A stretch of DNA of 64,000 nt from CAVTBT01 sp963733065 (GCA_963733065.1 CAVTBT010000007.1:310001-374000), one strand, 5' to 3'. Counted from the first letter of the stretch, positions 1 to 9,611 are shown. Notes: generated by a model from the letters alone, not told the origin. Made by a program: numbers and translations.

Positions 1-8
1 AGCCAGTC

Positions 9-1208
9 GTGGAGCTGATTTCGCCCGATCACACGTCCCGTGCGTCCTGGGCCGGAGAGACGCGCGGCACCTATCTCCGGAACCTCGGAGTCATCGCGGT
101 CTTCCTGCTCGCGGTCGGCTTCAGCGTGACGCTCGGAATCATCTGGATGAAGGGCCAGGTGGCGCACGGGACGATCGGCTTCGACTTCCGCGGGACGTTG
201 TACGAGCCCGCCCAGCGCATCCTCGACGGGGACTCGCCGTACCCGCGGCCGGTCAAGGCCGAGCTCGAAGTCGGCAACCCCGCCGTGTATCCGCCGCTCT
301 CGATGCTCGCGGTCGTTCCGCTGTCGGTGCTGCCCTGGTCGGTGGCCGTCGGTCTCTGGGCGGCGTTGCTCGCGGTCGCGACGCTGCTCGCGGTTCGCGT
401 GCTCGGAGTCCGCGACTGGCGTTGCTACGTGGCGGTGCTGCTCCCGCAGACGATGCTCATCGGGGTCATGTACGGGAACGTCGGCGTGCTCCTGATCCCG
501 CTCGCGGCGCTCGCCTGGGCATATCGCGACCGTTCGCCGGTCCTTTCCGGGGTCGCGGTCGGGCTCGCGGTCGCCACGAAGCCGTATCTCTGGCCGCTGG
601 CGCTCTGGCTGCCGGCGACAAGGAGGTACTCGGCGTTCGCCGCCTCTGTCGGCGCGGCGATCGCCGGCACTGTCGGAGCCTGGGCCGTGATCGGTTTCGA
701 CGGGATGCGTGAGTACCCGGATCTCCTGCGCGTGGCCGAGGACGTGTACGCGGGCCACAGCTACTCGCTGACGACCGTCGCGGCGGCGCTCGACCTCGAC
801 GCGAATGCCGGCCGGGCCCTATCCCTGGGTTGTGCAGCGGTGCTCGCCCTCGCCGCGGTCGTCGCGGGCCGGCGCGGCGCCGACGCCGAGGCGTTCTCGC
901 TGTGCATCCTCGCCGCGATCCTCGGCGCCTCGATCGCGTGGCCGTACACCTTCGCCCTCGTGGTCGTGCCCATCGCCATTGCATTCCCGCGCTTCCATCT
1001 CGCGTGGCTGGCGCCGATGCTGTTCGTGTTCGGCGAGATCCTCTCGCGACCGATGCTCGACGCAGTGCCCCCTGGCCGACCAGACGGCACGCCACCCGTG
1101 ATCTGGGAGTTCAACCACGCTCCTGCGGGTCTGTGGCCGGCGCTCGCATACGCATTGATCGCAGTGGCGGTCATCGCGCTCTCGATCTCCGCGGTGAGAC
1201 GGTCGTGA
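9..1208 (+). CDS. GT87/DUF2029-type membrane glycosyltransferase
   Basis: Predicted 399-residue polytopic membrane protein with roughly nine to eleven hydrophobic segments. The N-terminal part has the layout of GT87 (DUF2029) polyprenol-phosphate-mannose-dependent mannosyltransferases: a first membrane helix, then a conserved outer loop with DFRGTLYEPAQRILDG and NPYP-like 'DSPYPRP', then 'AVYPPLSML'. Such enzymes add sugars from lipid donors to envelope glycolipids on the outer face of the membrane; the acceptor here is unknown. The GTG at 9 is the first in-frame start, but the frame is open to the window edge, so the true start may lie upstream. Its TGA overlaps the ATG of the next gene (ATGA), suggesting translational coupling. 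Confidence 0.75.
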   Translation: MELISPDHTSRASWAGETRGTYLRNLGVIAVFLLAVGFSVTLGIIWMKGQVAHGTIGFDFRGTLYEPAQRILDGDSPYPRPVKAELEVGNPAVYPPLSMLAVVPLSVLPWSVAVGLWAALLAVATLLAVRVLGVRDWRCYVAVLLPQTMLIGVMYGNVGVLLIPLAALAWAYRDRSPVLSGVAVGLAVATKPYLWPLALWLPATRRYSAFAASVGAAIAGTVGAWAVIGFDGMREYPDLLRVAEDVYAGHSYSLTTVAAALDLDANAGRALSLGCAAVLALAAVVAGRRGADAEAFSLCILAAILGASIAWPYTFALVVVPIAIAFPRFHLAWLAPMLFVFGEILSRPMLDAVPPGRPDGTPPVIWEFNHAPAGLWPALAYALIAVAVIALSISAVRRS

Positions 1209-2668
1209 TGAGCACGACCGACGTCACGCTCGCCACGCGCGGCGCAGCGCTCGCGTTCGTCCGCTCCGAGCGGCTGCCCGCGGTGCTCGTCGGGTCGATC
1301 ACGATCGCGTGGACCGCGCTCTGGCTGGGAGTCGCGATCGACCGTCACGAGACGATTCGCTCGCACCGCTTCGATCTCGGGAACATGGTGCAGGCCGTCT
1401 GGAGCACAGCGCACGGGCGGCCGCTCGATGTCACGCTCGCGTCCGGGGAACAGGCGAACCGCCTCGGGATCCACGTCGACCCGATCCTCGCGGCGTTTGC
1501 TCCTCTCTGGTGGCTCTTTCCCACCCCGCTGCTCCTGATCGTCGTCCAGGCGCTGGCGCTCGCGCTGGGGGTGGTTCCGGTCTACCTCCTCGGGCGAAAG
1601 CACCTGGAATCGGCGCCCGCAACGGTCGCGATGTGTCTCGTCTACCTCGCGTTTCCGTCGGTCGCGTGGAACGTCCTCAACGATTTCCACCCGGTGACGC
1701 TGGCCATTCCGCTGCTGCTCGCGGCGGTCTGGTTCCTGGACGAGGACCGGCTCCTGGCCTTCGCCATCTGCGCGGTTGCGGCGCTCATGACCAACGAACT
1801 GATCGGGCTGGGCATCGGCGCTCTCGGAGCGTGGTACGCCCTCGACCGAGGTCGCCGACTTGCCGGCTTGCTCATCGCGATCGCCGGCATCGGCTGGACC
1901 GTGATCTGCCTGAAACTGGTCATCCCGGCGTTCTCCGGAGGCTCGAGCGTCTTCTACGACCGATTCGGCGAGGTCGGCGGCTCACCGGGCGGTCTCGCGC
2001 GAACGGCGCTCAGTGACCCCGGCACGGTGTTGGCGGCGCTGACGGAACCGCCGGACATCTCGTACGTTCTCGCGCTCATCGCGTCACTGCTGGGGATCTT
2101 CCTTCTCTCACCCCTTGCGCTCGTGGCGGTGCCGCAGCTCCTCGTCAATCTCCTCGCCGAGCAGTACTCGCCCACGCATCTTCAGTACCAGTACGTGGCG
2201 GGCGTCTTTCCGTTCTTGCTCGCCGCATCGGTCTTCGGCCTACGAAAGATCGGGCAGCGCTGGCGGCCGCTGGTGGCGATCGCAATGGTCGGAGCCTCCT
2301 GCTTCGCGTTGATCGCCGTCCTGCCGACCGCGACCGGAGCCGACCGGTTCGTCTACGCCCAGCGCGACGATGACGCTCATCTCGACGCGATCCGCGCGGC
2401 GCTCGCGCTCGTCCCGGACCACGCGGCGGTAAGCGCGACGAATCGCATCGGCGGACAGCTGTCCGAGCGGCGGCGTGTCTTCAGCTTCCCGGTCCGTGAG
2501 GCCGCGGGCTGGGTGATCGTCGATCGCCGCGACCCGTGGTTGGCGATCGGCGGCGCGGAAGGCGACGCGACCCCTCTGTTCGAGAACGCGCTGCGTGACC
2601 TCGTGGCGGACGCCGGCTTCACGCGAGTCTTCGCCCGCGACGACGTCGAGGTGTATCGGCGGTCCTGA
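1208..2668 (+). CDS. DUF2079 family membrane protein
   Basis: Predicted 486-residue membrane protein starting at the ATG that overlaps the previous stop. It shows the DUF2079 pattern: an N-terminal helix, then 'SHRFDLGNMVQAVWS', a loop with 'GIHVDPILAAFAPLW', a run of hydrophobic helices, and a soluble C-terminal domain (about residues 390-486) that probably lies outside the membrane. DUF2079 proteins resemble GT-C glycosyltransferases, but the reaction is not established. Its neighbours on both sides are GT87-like proteins, so the group probably acts on envelope glycans. The 3' end overlaps the convergent GT87 gene by about 50 bases. Confidence 0.75.
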   Translation: MSTTDVTLATRGAALAFVRSERLPAVLVGSITIAWTALWLGVAIDRHETIRSHRFDLGNMVQAVWSTAHGRPLDVTLASGEQANRLGIHVDPILAAFAPLWWLFPTPLLLIVVQALALALGVVPVYLLGRKHLESAPATVAMCLVYLAFPSVAWNVLNDFHPVTLAIPLLLAAVWFLDEDRLLAFAICAVAALMTNELIGLGIGALGAWYALDRGRRLAGLLIAIAGIGWTVICLKLVIPAFSGGSSVFYDRFGEVGGSPGGLARTALSDPGTVLAALTEPPDISYVLALIASLLGIFLLSPLALVAVPQLLVNLLAEQYSPTHLQYQYVAGVFPFLLAASVFGLRKIGQRWRPLVAIAMVGASCFALIAVLPTATGADRFVYAQRDDDAHLDAIRAALALVPDHAAVSATNRIGGQLSERRRVFSFPVREAAGWVIVDRRDPWLAIGGAEGDATPLFENALRDLVADAGFTRVFARDDVEVYRRS

Positions 2669-3742
2669 CGTCCTGCCGGGCGCTTCGGGCGGCGCCGCCG
2701 GGTTGCTCGGCCAGGAATGCGTACGCAACGACTGCGCCCGCCGTCGCGAGCACGACTGCCGACTGCCACGGATCGCCGTTGTAGGTCCCGGGCGCGACGA
2801 TCATCGCGATCGGCAGTAGCCACGGCCAGCTGAATCGCGGGCTCGCGGCGGCGAGCGGTAGCGCGAGGAGCGCGAAGAAGTGGAGCCACACGATCGGTGA
2901 GAGCAGCAACGCCGCTCCGATCGCGAGCGCGAAGCTGCGCATGCGCCAGGCGAGCGCGAGCACCGCGGCGCCCAGCGCGAGATTGATCCCGTGCGCCAGC
3001 CGATCGGGCGCGCCGGCCTCGACCAGGAACGCATAGACCGTGTAGCTCTCGTCGTCGAAGGTCGAGCCGAGACGAAACAGCAGCCGCACGTAGTCGTCGA
3101 TCCCGGTGAACGGCAGGACGAGGAGCAGCGAGAGGGCGGCGAGCCCGCAGGCGATCAGCGCCGGCTGCCAGCGCCGCAGCGAGACGCAGCCAGACCGCGA
3201 GTGGCCAGAGGAAGAACTTCAGCGCGAGTGCGACGCCGAGCGCGAGGCCCGCGATCCAGCGCCGGTCCCGGTAGCGCCAGACCAACGCCGCCAGCAGGCA
3301 GAGCGGCAGCGTGAGGTTCGCCGTCTGGATCGCATTGAAGGTCGCGGGCCACAAGGTCGACGGCGCCGAACACGCGCCAGTCGCGAACGCCCATCACGAG
3401 CAGCGCGGCGGCGAAGCTCGCGATCACGAGCGCGGTCATCACTCCGTCGGCGAGTCCGGTCGGCAGCGGCGCGAGCGGCGCGACGAGTGCCGCCGCCGCG
3501 ATCGGCCAGATCGTGTTCGTGCCGTCGGAGAGATCGGCGTCCAACGGCGGGTAGGGGTTCTCCCAGTCGAGCAGGAGGTTGGCCTGCGGGTAGAGCTCGT
3601 GATGGAAGTCCACCGCGACGTCGCCGTTGTTCACCGCCACCGCGAAGGCCCAGACCAGCACGACGATCGGCAGGACTCCGAGGAAGATCGGCGCTCGGAT
3701 CACCCGGAACGCCGCCGCGTAGCGCTCGAGCACCTCGCGCAT
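2619..3742 (-). CDS. GT87/DUF2029-type glycosyltransferase, reading frame broken twice
   Basis: The protein is recognisable only by joining three frames. The first (start 3742 to about 3360) has an N-terminal helix and 'LLDWENPYPPLDADL', the hallmark GT87 loop. The second (about 3354 to 3180) continues with 'FNAIQTANLTLPLCLLAAL' and 'ALALKFFLWPLAVWL'. The third (about 3120 to 2619) carries the C-terminal helices including 'LLLSPIVWLHFFALLALPL'. The joined product is about 370 residues, normal for the family and paralogous to the gene at 9-1208. Breaks near 3355 and 3175 leave conserved sequence on both sides, so they may be assembly indels. It starts 4 bases after the stop of the upstream minus-strand membrane gene, suggesting an operon. 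Confidence 0.65.
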
Positions 3743-3746
3743 CGGC

Positions 3747-5127
3747 TCAGTCCGCCGCGCGGACGACGACGGTCACGTCGTCGTCGCGGTAGACCGCACG
3801 CGAACCCGGCTCGGCGAGGAGGTCAGCGGTCTGCGACGGCCCGTCGGCTTCGTCGACGACCACGACGCGATATCCGTCAGCCGCCCGTAGCCAGTTCGCG
3901 CCGAGCTCGTTCTCGAAGCGCGACCACCTGCCGAAAGCGCTCGTCGGGCAGCAGCTCGAAGCGGATGTCGTAGGCCAGGCGGCCGCGGAGCTCCGGCAGG
4001 TGCCAGAGCAGCCAGTCGGCGTGACGGTCGCTCGCGTAGACGCGTGCGTCGCGGCCGGCGGTGCTGACGGCGGCCAGAGCGTCCCGGGGCCAGTGCTGCT
4101 CGAACCACGTCGCGGGTCTCGACGTCAGCACGGCGAGCGCCACGAGCGCGCCGAGCGCGGACACTCCTGCCACCGCCACGTTCAGGCGCGGATGCTGCAC
4201 CGCGTCAGCCCTGCGCAGCGCCCCGTCGACGAGCAGCGGCGCGAGCACCGCCACCCCGAGCCCGAACCAGACGATGCCGCGCACGGCCTCGAGTGCAGTG
4301 ACGAAGAGGAGGGCGAGCGCCAGCAGCTCGAAGACCGTGAGCCGGCGGCGCTGCCACACGGCGAGCACGGCCGTCAGCGCCGCGATCGCGAAGAAGATCG
4401 CCGTCTTCGCACTTGGCACCGTGCGCTCCCACTCGACGATTGCGTCGCCGAACGGCGGATCGACCAGCATCAGCCGGTAGTAGTCGACGATGTCGAGTCC
4501 ATACGGCGTCACCAGTACGCAGAGCCACGCCCCCAGGACGATCGCCGCGACGCTCGCGATCGAGCGAGCGTCGCGCGCCCGTCGGGCGCCGGCGACGACC
4601 GCCGCCAGCGAGACGAGCGTCGCGCCGAGGAGCACCGAGCCGTGCACGTTCGCCCAGACGAGGAGGAGCGGCAGCGCCAGCAGGATGCGCCGGGACGGGC
4701 GACGGACGTGGTCGGCGGCGAGCCAGAGCGTCCAGACGAAGAGCGGAAGCGCGAGCGCCTGCGCCCGCAATTGCCACGCCCAGGGAGCCATGAGTAGGCA
4801 CGGGATCGCGACGAGGTAGGTGGCACGAGCGGAGGCGCCGAGAAGCCGGGCGGCCGCCATCCACGAGCCGACCGTCACGCCGATGACCAGGACGTGGAGG
4901 AGGGCGACGCCCGCGAGCCCGGCTGCTCGCTCGGCGCCGTAGAAGACGAGCTGCGCGAGCCACTGCTGGTCGATCCAGTCGCGGCCCGCGGCGAAGACGG
5001 TCAGCGTCTCGATGTCGGGAATGCCGTCGCGCACGATCTCGCGGCCGCCGACGAGTGCGAGCCAGCTGTCGGCGACGAAGAGCGCCGGGGCGAGCGCCGC
5101 GAAGGCGGCGACCGCGAGGCAGGTCAT
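3747..5127 (-). CDS. Polytopic membrane protein of unknown function, frameshift near 3925
   Basis: A predicted protein of about 460 residues with ten or more hydrophobic helices. The first 416 codons read from ATG 5127. Near 3925 the frame shifts, and the continuation 'FENELGANWLRAADGYRVVV' runs to a stop at 3747, giving a sensible soluble C-terminus. The N-terminal outer loop 'GRDWIDQQWLAQLVFYGAE' resembles a group of actinobacterial membrane proteins with GT-C-like topology, but I cannot assign a function. An in-frame TGA lies upstream of 5127 with no other ATG or GTG between, supporting this start. It is followed after 4 bases by the GT87 gene. Confidence 0.6.
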
Positions 5128-5251
5128 GGCGATGGGGAAGGCGTTGACGGCCGCGAACTGGAGCAGGCGGCTCCCGCGTCGTGGCGGTCAGCGGCGGCGA
5201 CGCCGGGCGAGGATGCGGTGAAGCCTCGATCGGGCCACCTTCGATGACGCG

Positions 5252-5884
5252 CTAGTCGGCCTCGAACAGTGGGCTGTCGACCAGGCCCTGCTGGTACGCG
5301 TACCGCGTCGCCTCGGTGCGGTTCTTCACGCCGAGCTTGCGGTAGATGTTCGTGAGGTGGAACTTCACCGTCTGCTGCGCGACCCAGAGCTCCTTCGCGA
5401 TCTCCTCGTTCGAGCTGCCGCGGGCGAGTGAGCGGAGGATCGTGACCTCGCGCTCGGTGAGGCCCGCCGCCTTCGCGCCGACCGGCTCGCTGCTCTCCGG
5501 CAGGCCGGCGGTCGAGAAGACGTTGCCGACGAGCGCCTGGCGGATCGTCGACGGCAGGTCGTCGGGGTCGACGCTCTTCAGGATGTAGGCGCTCGCACCT
5601 TTGCGCAGGGCGGTGTCGATCAGCTCCGGGCTCGTCGACGCGGAGAGCATGATCACCTTGACGGCCGGGTGCCGGCGCCGGATCTCGTCGAGGCAGGCGA
5701 GGCCGTCCATGTTCGGCATCCGCAGGTCGAGGAGCACGAGCTCCGGCTGCGTGCGGGCGACGAGGGGCAGCACCTGGGTGCCGTTCTGGGTCTCGGCAAC
5801 GACCTCGAAGCCGCCGTCGGCCTCGAGCGCCTTGCGGATTCCGTCGAGCACCAGGCGATGGTCGTCCGCAATGAGGACGCGCAT
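5252..5884 (-). CDS. NarL/FixJ-family response regulator
   Basis: A 210-residue two-domain regulator. The receiver domain (about 1-120) has the acidic pair D7-D8, phospho-acceptor D53 in 'LLDLRMPNMDG' and the conserved lysine near K103. A LuxR-type HTH (about 140-205) contains 'LTEREVTILRSLARGSSNEE' and 'TVKFHLTNIYRKLGV'. It should bind DNA as a dimer after phosphorylation. No histidine kinase is visible nearby, so it is an orphan here. The start chosen is the ATG at 5884, giving the canonical MRVLIADDH N-terminus; the next gene upstream on this strand is about 370 bases away. Confidence 0.93.
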   Translation of the reverse strand: MRVLIADDHRLVLDGIRKALEADGGFEVVAETQNGTQVLPLVARTQPELVLLDLRMPNMDGLACLDEIRRRHPAVKVIMLSASTSPELIDTALRKGASAYILKSVDPDDLPSTIRQALVGNVFSTAGLPESSEPVGAKAAGLTEREVTILRSLARGSSNEEIAKELWVAQQTVKFHLTNIYRKLGVKNRTEATRYAYQQGLVDSPLFEAD

Positions 5885-6251
5885 GGGCACTAGTGTCGCA
5901 GAGGCTCGGGACGAAACGGAAGCGACGTCGGCCGGCCGGCCGTTGCCGTTCTCGTGCGCACCCACCGGCCGATCATCCGCGGGCGCCGCGCGGCGGGCAT
6001 CCCTCGTGCGGGGTACCTGGTTCGAGTGACGGGTCGTCACGCCTCGGTCCTTCGACATGTCCGGGGTCTGTCCCCCGCCATGTCTGAAGCGAACCGGCCC
6101 TGAAGGGCCGTGTCCGAGCCGCAACCCTGCGCCCCGAGCGGGAACTGGCGCATGCCCAGTCCACACGGGACGGGTCGCCTGCGGACGCGGCCGGGGACAG
6201 ACCCCGGACACGTCCCGCCCGCCGGTCTGCGACTCGCCGCGGCGCCCTCGA
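5885..6251. repeat. Intergenic region with two REP-like palindromes
   Basis: About 370 bases with no convincing gene. Two copies of the window-wide palindrome lie in opposite orientation: core GGGGTCTGTCCCC at 6063-6075 and core GGGGACAGACCCC at 6193-6205, each flanked by CATG- or CGTG-containing arms. Between them is a second small hairpin (CGGCCC-TGAA-GGGCCG, 6095-6110). An inverted pair of REP units is the layout called BIME in enterobacteria. No T-tract follows either stem. Upstream promoter elements for the response regulator must lie in the left part, but none is clear. Confidence 0.8.
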
Positions 6252-6461
6252 TCAGGCCGCGAGCGGCTCGAGGTCGAAGTCGGCGCGGACATGCACCTGC
6301 TGCCAGACGCGGAGGTACTCGCGAACCTCCTTCGCCGTCCGCTCGCCGTCGGATTCGACGGCCACGACGCCGTAGTCGATTTCACGCGCGTGAAGGCCCA
6401 TGCGACGCAGGAATCGCACGAGCTCCTCGGTCAGATCCGGTGTCCGCAGTCTGATGTGCAC
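6252..6461 (-). CDS. Small hypothetical protein
   Basis: A 69-residue acidic/basic mixed protein with no recognised domain; segments such as 'DLTEELVRFLRRMGLHAREI' and 'ERTAKEVREYLRVWQQVHV' alternate helix-like and strand-like stretches, suggesting a small compact alpha/beta fold. I prefer the GTG at 6461 because GGGGGAG lies a few bases upstream on the minus strand; an ATG at 6488 would add nine residues without a ribosome binding site. It is divergent from the mutase gene, with about 107 bases between starts. Function unknown. Confidence 0.55.
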   Translation of the reverse strand: MHIRLRTPDLTEELVRFLRRMGLHAREIDYGVVAVESDGERTAKEVREYLRVWQQVHVRADFDLEPLAA

Positions 6462-6556
6462 GCTCTCCCCCGGCGGTCGTGGCCGCACTTCGATCGTGCC
6501 ACGGGAACATGTCTCACCGGCAGCCCTCGAACGAGGGATTTGGCAGGTGCGCCCGC

Positions 6557-6562
6557 TACGAT
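6557..6562 (+). promoter_or_regulatory. -10 element of a leaderless promoter (mutase)
   Basis: TACGAT ends 6 bases before the ATG at 6569, so transcription would start at or next to the start codon. No Shine-Dalgarno sequence is present in between. Confidence 0.6.
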
Positions 6563-6568
6563 CAGACC

Positions 6569-8236
6569 ATGGCGACCGCCGAGGATCGGGGCACGTCGGC
6601 CGACCTCGGGTCCTGGCGCCGCGACCGCTACGACGCGTCGCCGGAGCGGGAGGGAGAGCTCTTCACGACGATCTCGGGCGCCGAGAACGAGCCGCTCTAC
6701 ACACCGGAGAACGCCGCCGTCGACCACGACCGCGCGCTCGGCTACCCGGGCGAGTTCCCGTTCACGCGCGGCGTGTACCCATCGATGTACCGCGGCCGGC
6801 TGTGGACGATGCGGCAGTTCGCGGGCTTCGGCACGGCCAAGGAGACGAACGCCCGCTTCCGCTACCTGCTCGACCACGGCCAGACGGGCCTGTCGACGGC
6901 GTTCGACATGCCCACGCTGATGGGCTACGACTCGGACCATCCCAAGTCGCTCGGCGAGGTCGGTCGCGAGGGCGTGGCGATCGACTCGCTCGAGGACATG
7001 GAGACGCTCTTCGCCGGCATCCCGCTCGCGGAGGTGTCGACGTCGATGACGATCAACTCGCCGGCCGCGATCCTGCTCGCCTTCTATCTCAGCGTCGGCG
7101 AGGAGCAGGGCGTCGCCCGCGACGCGCTCCGGGGGACGATCCAGACGGACATCCTCAAGGAGTACATCGCGCAGAAGGAGTACATCTACCCGCCCGAGCC
7201 CTCGATGCGGCTCGTCACGGACATGGTCGAGTTCTGCTCGCGCGAGATGCCGCTGTGGCACCCGATCTCGATCTCCGGCTACCACATCCGCGAGGCGGGC
7301 TCGACGGCCGCGCAGGAGCTCGCATTCACGCTGGCCGACGGCTTCACGTACGTCGAGTGGGCAGTGCGGCGCGGGCTCGACGTCGACGATTTCGCGCCCC
7401 GGCTGTCCTTCTTCTTCAACGCCCATCTCGACTTCTTCGAGGAGATCGCGAAGTACCGGGCCGCGCGGCGCATCTGGGCCCGGGAGCTGCGCGATCGCTA
7501 CGGCGCGAAGAACCCGCGCTCCTGGCTGATGCGCTTCCACTCGCAGACCGCCGGCGTCTCGCTCACGGCGCAGCAGCCCGAGGTGAACATCGTGCGCACC
7601 GCGATCGAGGCGCTCGCCGCTGTGCTCGGCGGGACGCAGAGCCTGCACACGAACTCCTACGACGAGGCGCTGGCGCTGCCGACGGAGGACGCGGTGCGGA
7701 TCGCGCTGCGCACGCAGCAGGTGATCGCGCACGAGACGGGAGTTGCGGCCACGGCAGACCCGCTCGGCGGCTCCTACTACGTCGAGGCGCAGACCGACCG
7801 TCTCGAGCGTGAGGCCTATGACTACTTCGACCGCATCGAGAAGCTCGGCGGCGTCGTCGAGGCGATCAAGGAGAACTTCTTCCAGCGCGAGATCGCGGAG
7901 GCCTCGTTCCGCTATCAGCAGGAGGTCGAGCGAGGCGAGCGCGTCGTCGTCGGCGTCAACCGCTTCGAGCTGGCCGACGAGGAGCCGATCCCGATCCTCA
8001 AGATCGAGCCGGGGCTCGAGCGCAAGCAGATCGATCGCGTGCAGGGGCTGCGTGCGCGCCGCGACTCCGCAGCGGTCGAGTCTGCGCTCGCCGTGTTGAA
8101 GGACGCGGCCGCGCGAGACGACGTCAACCTGATGCCGCCGATCGTCGACGCCGCCCGCGCATACGTGACGATGGGTGAGATGTGCGACGCGTTCCGCGAC
8201 GTCTGGGGCATCTGGCGGGAGACCCCGGTCTTCTGA
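6569..8236 (+). CDS. Methylmalonyl-CoA mutase, catalytic (large) subunit
   Basis: A 555-residue acyl-CoA mutase catalytic subunit (TIM-barrel part) lacking the C-terminal B12 domain. Hallmarks: 'YPSMYRGRLWTMRQFAGFGT' and 'FDMPTLMGYDSDHP' in the CoA-binding barrel, 'SISGYHIREAGSTAAQELAF', and 'HTNSYDEALALPTEDAVRIA'. The Tyr in 'SMYRG' and the Arg in 'PSMRLV' match the residues that select methylmalonyl-CoA over isobutyryl-CoA in characterised mutases, so I favour methylmalonyl-CoA to succinyl-CoA conversion. The separate B12-binding subunit is at 10349 and the chaperone MeaB at 49970. The ATG at 6569 is chosen because a TACGAT element ends 6 bases upstream; the frame extends further upstream but without a promoter-compatible start. 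Confidence 0.9.
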   Translation: MATAEDRGTSADLGSWRRDRYDASPEREGELFTTISGAENEPLYTPENAAVDHDRALGYPGEFPFTRGVYPSMYRGRLWTMRQFAGFGTAKETNARFRYLLDHGQTGLSTAFDMPTLMGYDSDHPKSLGEVGREGVAIDSLEDMETLFAGIPLAEVSTSMTINSPAAILLAFYLSVGEEQGVARDALRGTIQTDILKEYIAQKEYIYPPEPSMRLVTDMVEFCSREMPLWHPISISGYHIREAGSTAAQELAFTLADGFTYVEWAVRRGLDVDDFAPRLSFFFNAHLDFFEEIAKYRAARRIWARELRDRYGAKNPRSWLMRFHSQTAGVSLTAQQPEVNIVRTAIEALAAVLGGTQSLHTNSYDEALALPTEDAVRIALRTQQVIAHETGVAATADPLGGSYYVEAQTDRLEREAYDYFDRIEKLGGVVEAIKENFFQREIAEASFRYQQEVERGERVVVGVNRFELADEEPIPILKIEPGLERKQIDRVQGLRARRDSAAVESALAVLKDAAARDDVNLMPPIVDAARAYVTMGEMCDAFRDVWGIWRETPVF

Positions 8237-8291
8237 GTCCTTAACGGCCGCTCAACAGAAGCCGCCTAACCCGATTCGCGGGAACCTCGTC

Positions 8292-8297
8292 TATCCT
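8292..8297 (+). promoter_or_regulatory. -10 element of a leaderless promoter
   Basis: TATCCT ends 6 bases before ATG 8304. The intervening GGTGTC is too short for a leader. Confidence 0.6.
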
Positions 8298-8303
8298 GGT
8301 GTC

Positions 8304-8876
8304 ATGGCCGAGAAGCCACCCGAGAAGCCGTCCTTCTGGGATTCCCGCCGCAATCAGCGGCTGGTCATGTTCGGCGGTTTCGGGGTGCTCGCGGTCGGCG
8401 TCGCCGTCGCCACGTTCGCCTTCTTCGGCAACACCGGGCAGTCGCTCGAGACGCCGCTTTCCAACGAGCCCGCCGACATCTACCAGCCGAAGAAGCAGGT
8501 CAAGGTGGAGGCCGCGGCACGGCGCGTCGCCGGCAAATGGATCCTCACCAGCGTCGCGCGGAAGGATCTCGCGACCGGCTACACGCTGACGCATCCCGAC
8601 CTGCGGCAGGGGCTGACCCGGAAGCAGTGGCTGAGCGGCAACATCCCGGTACAGCCGTACCCCGCGGATCAGCTCGACGCCGCGACGTTCAAGGTCGACG
8701 AGTCGTACCAGGACGAGATCTACCTCGAGGTGGCGCTGCTGCCGAAGACCGGCGTGAAGATCAAGCCGCAGATCTTCTACATCGGCCTGAAGCGCGTCGG
8801 CGGGGTCAAGGGTCCGTGGCGCGTGAACTACTGGCTGCCGCGCGGCCGTCCCGAGCTCCCGACCAGCCGCGACTAG
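8304..8876 (+). CDS. Membrane-anchored protein of unknown function (paralogue of next gene)
   Basis: A 190-residue protein with a short cytoplasmic tail, one membrane helix (about residues 22-44) and an extracytoplasmic domain. The domain carries 'LRQGLTRKQWLSGNIPVQPY' and ends 'RVNYWLPRGRPELPTSRD'. The same pattern (threonine-Arg, Trp-x-Ser-Gly, Ile-Pro-Val-x-Pro, terminal Pro-Arg-Gly) recurs in the next gene, so the two are diverged duplicates. I recognise no named family. The start ATG at 8304 is supported by the TATCCT box. It lies between the mutase and the B12-subunit gene, which may be incidental. Confidence 0.75.
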   Translation: MAEKPPEKPSFWDSRRNQRLVMFGGFGVLAVGVAVATFAFFGNTGQSLETPLSNEPADIYQPKKQVKVEAAARRVAGKWILTSVARKDLATGYTLTHPDLRQGLTRKQWLSGNIPVQPYPADQLDAATFKVDESYQDEIYLEVALLPKTGVKIKPQIFYIGLKRVGGVKGPWRVNYWLPRGRPELPTSRD

Positions 8877-8885
8877 GTCGCGGGC

Positions 8886-9611
8886 TTGGCGGGCCGGCTC
8901 TCCTCGTACCGGTTCCGTCGCCGCCTGCTCTGGACGGGGATGCTCGCCGCCGCGGTTGTCGGCGGCGCCCTGATCAGCATCTTCTTCTGGAACACCGGCC
9001 CGCTTCGCGACGAGACGTTCTCCGGCGGCCGGGCGTCCATCTACGTGCCGCCGAAGCCCGCGAAGCTCACACCGAACGACCGCGCGGAGATCGTGGCGGT
9101 CGCCAAGCGGTTCATGACCACCGCAGTGACCAGGAAGGATCCGGGCCAGGCGTTCGAGATCGCCGGGCCGTCGCTCCGCACCGGCACGACTCGCGCGCAC
9201 TGGGAGTCGGGCGAGATCCCCGTCGTGCCCTTCCCGGTCGAGGACGCTCGCTGGCGCGTCGACTACACCTACGCGGACGAGGTCGGGCTCGAGGTCTACG
9301 TGTGGCCCGAGCCCGAGGCTGGGCTGCGGCCGATGCTCTTCATGGTGTCGATGGTCGCCGTCGGGACGGGTGACGGCCGTCGGTGGCTCGTCGACGGCTT
9401 CACGCCTCGCGGCGGCCGGCCGGACGTGCTCATGCAGCGCAAGGAGGGCGCGTCGCCGTTCGACGTGGGATCGACCGAGCGTGTGGCGCGGAGCGCGAGC
9501 GCCGCGTGGCTGCTCGTGCTGCCGGGCATCCTGGTCGGGGTCCTGGTCGGCCTGCCGCTCGCCCTCATCGTGAGGAACCGGCGGATCGAGCGGCGCGCGG
9601 CTCGACCGTGA
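8886..9611 (+). CDS. Membrane-anchored protein of unknown function (paralogue of previous gene)
   Basis: A 241-residue protein starting with TTG at 8886, nine bases after the previous stop. It has a membrane helix near the N-terminus (about 16-35), an extracytoplasmic domain with 'LRTGTTRAHWESGEIPVVPF' and 'GFTPRGGRP', and, unlike its paralogue, a second membrane helix near the C-terminus (about 205-230) followed by an Arg-rich tail. The topology would place both ends inside. The 3' end overlaps the convergent MBL gene by about 47 bases. Function unknown; the pair could be a lineage-specific envelope family. Confidence 0.7.
   Translation: MAGRLSSYRFRRRLLWTGMLAAAVVGGALISIFFWNTGPLRDETFSGGRASIYVPPKPAKLTPNDRAEIVAVAKRFMTTAVTRKDPGQAFEIAGPSLRTGTTRAHWESGEIPVVPFPVEDARWRVDYTYADEVGLEVYVWPEPEAGLRPMLFMVSMVAVGTGDGRRWLVDGFTPRGGRPDVLMQRKEGASPFDVGSTERVARSASAAWLLVLPGILVGVLVGLPLALIVRNRRIERRAARP

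Noticed and set aside
6569..8236. Isobutyryl-CoA mutase instead of methylmalonyl-CoA mutase
   Set aside because: The Tyr and Arg positions typical of methylmalonyl-CoA specificity appear kept, and MeaB plus a biotin-dependent carboxylase are present; still not proven.
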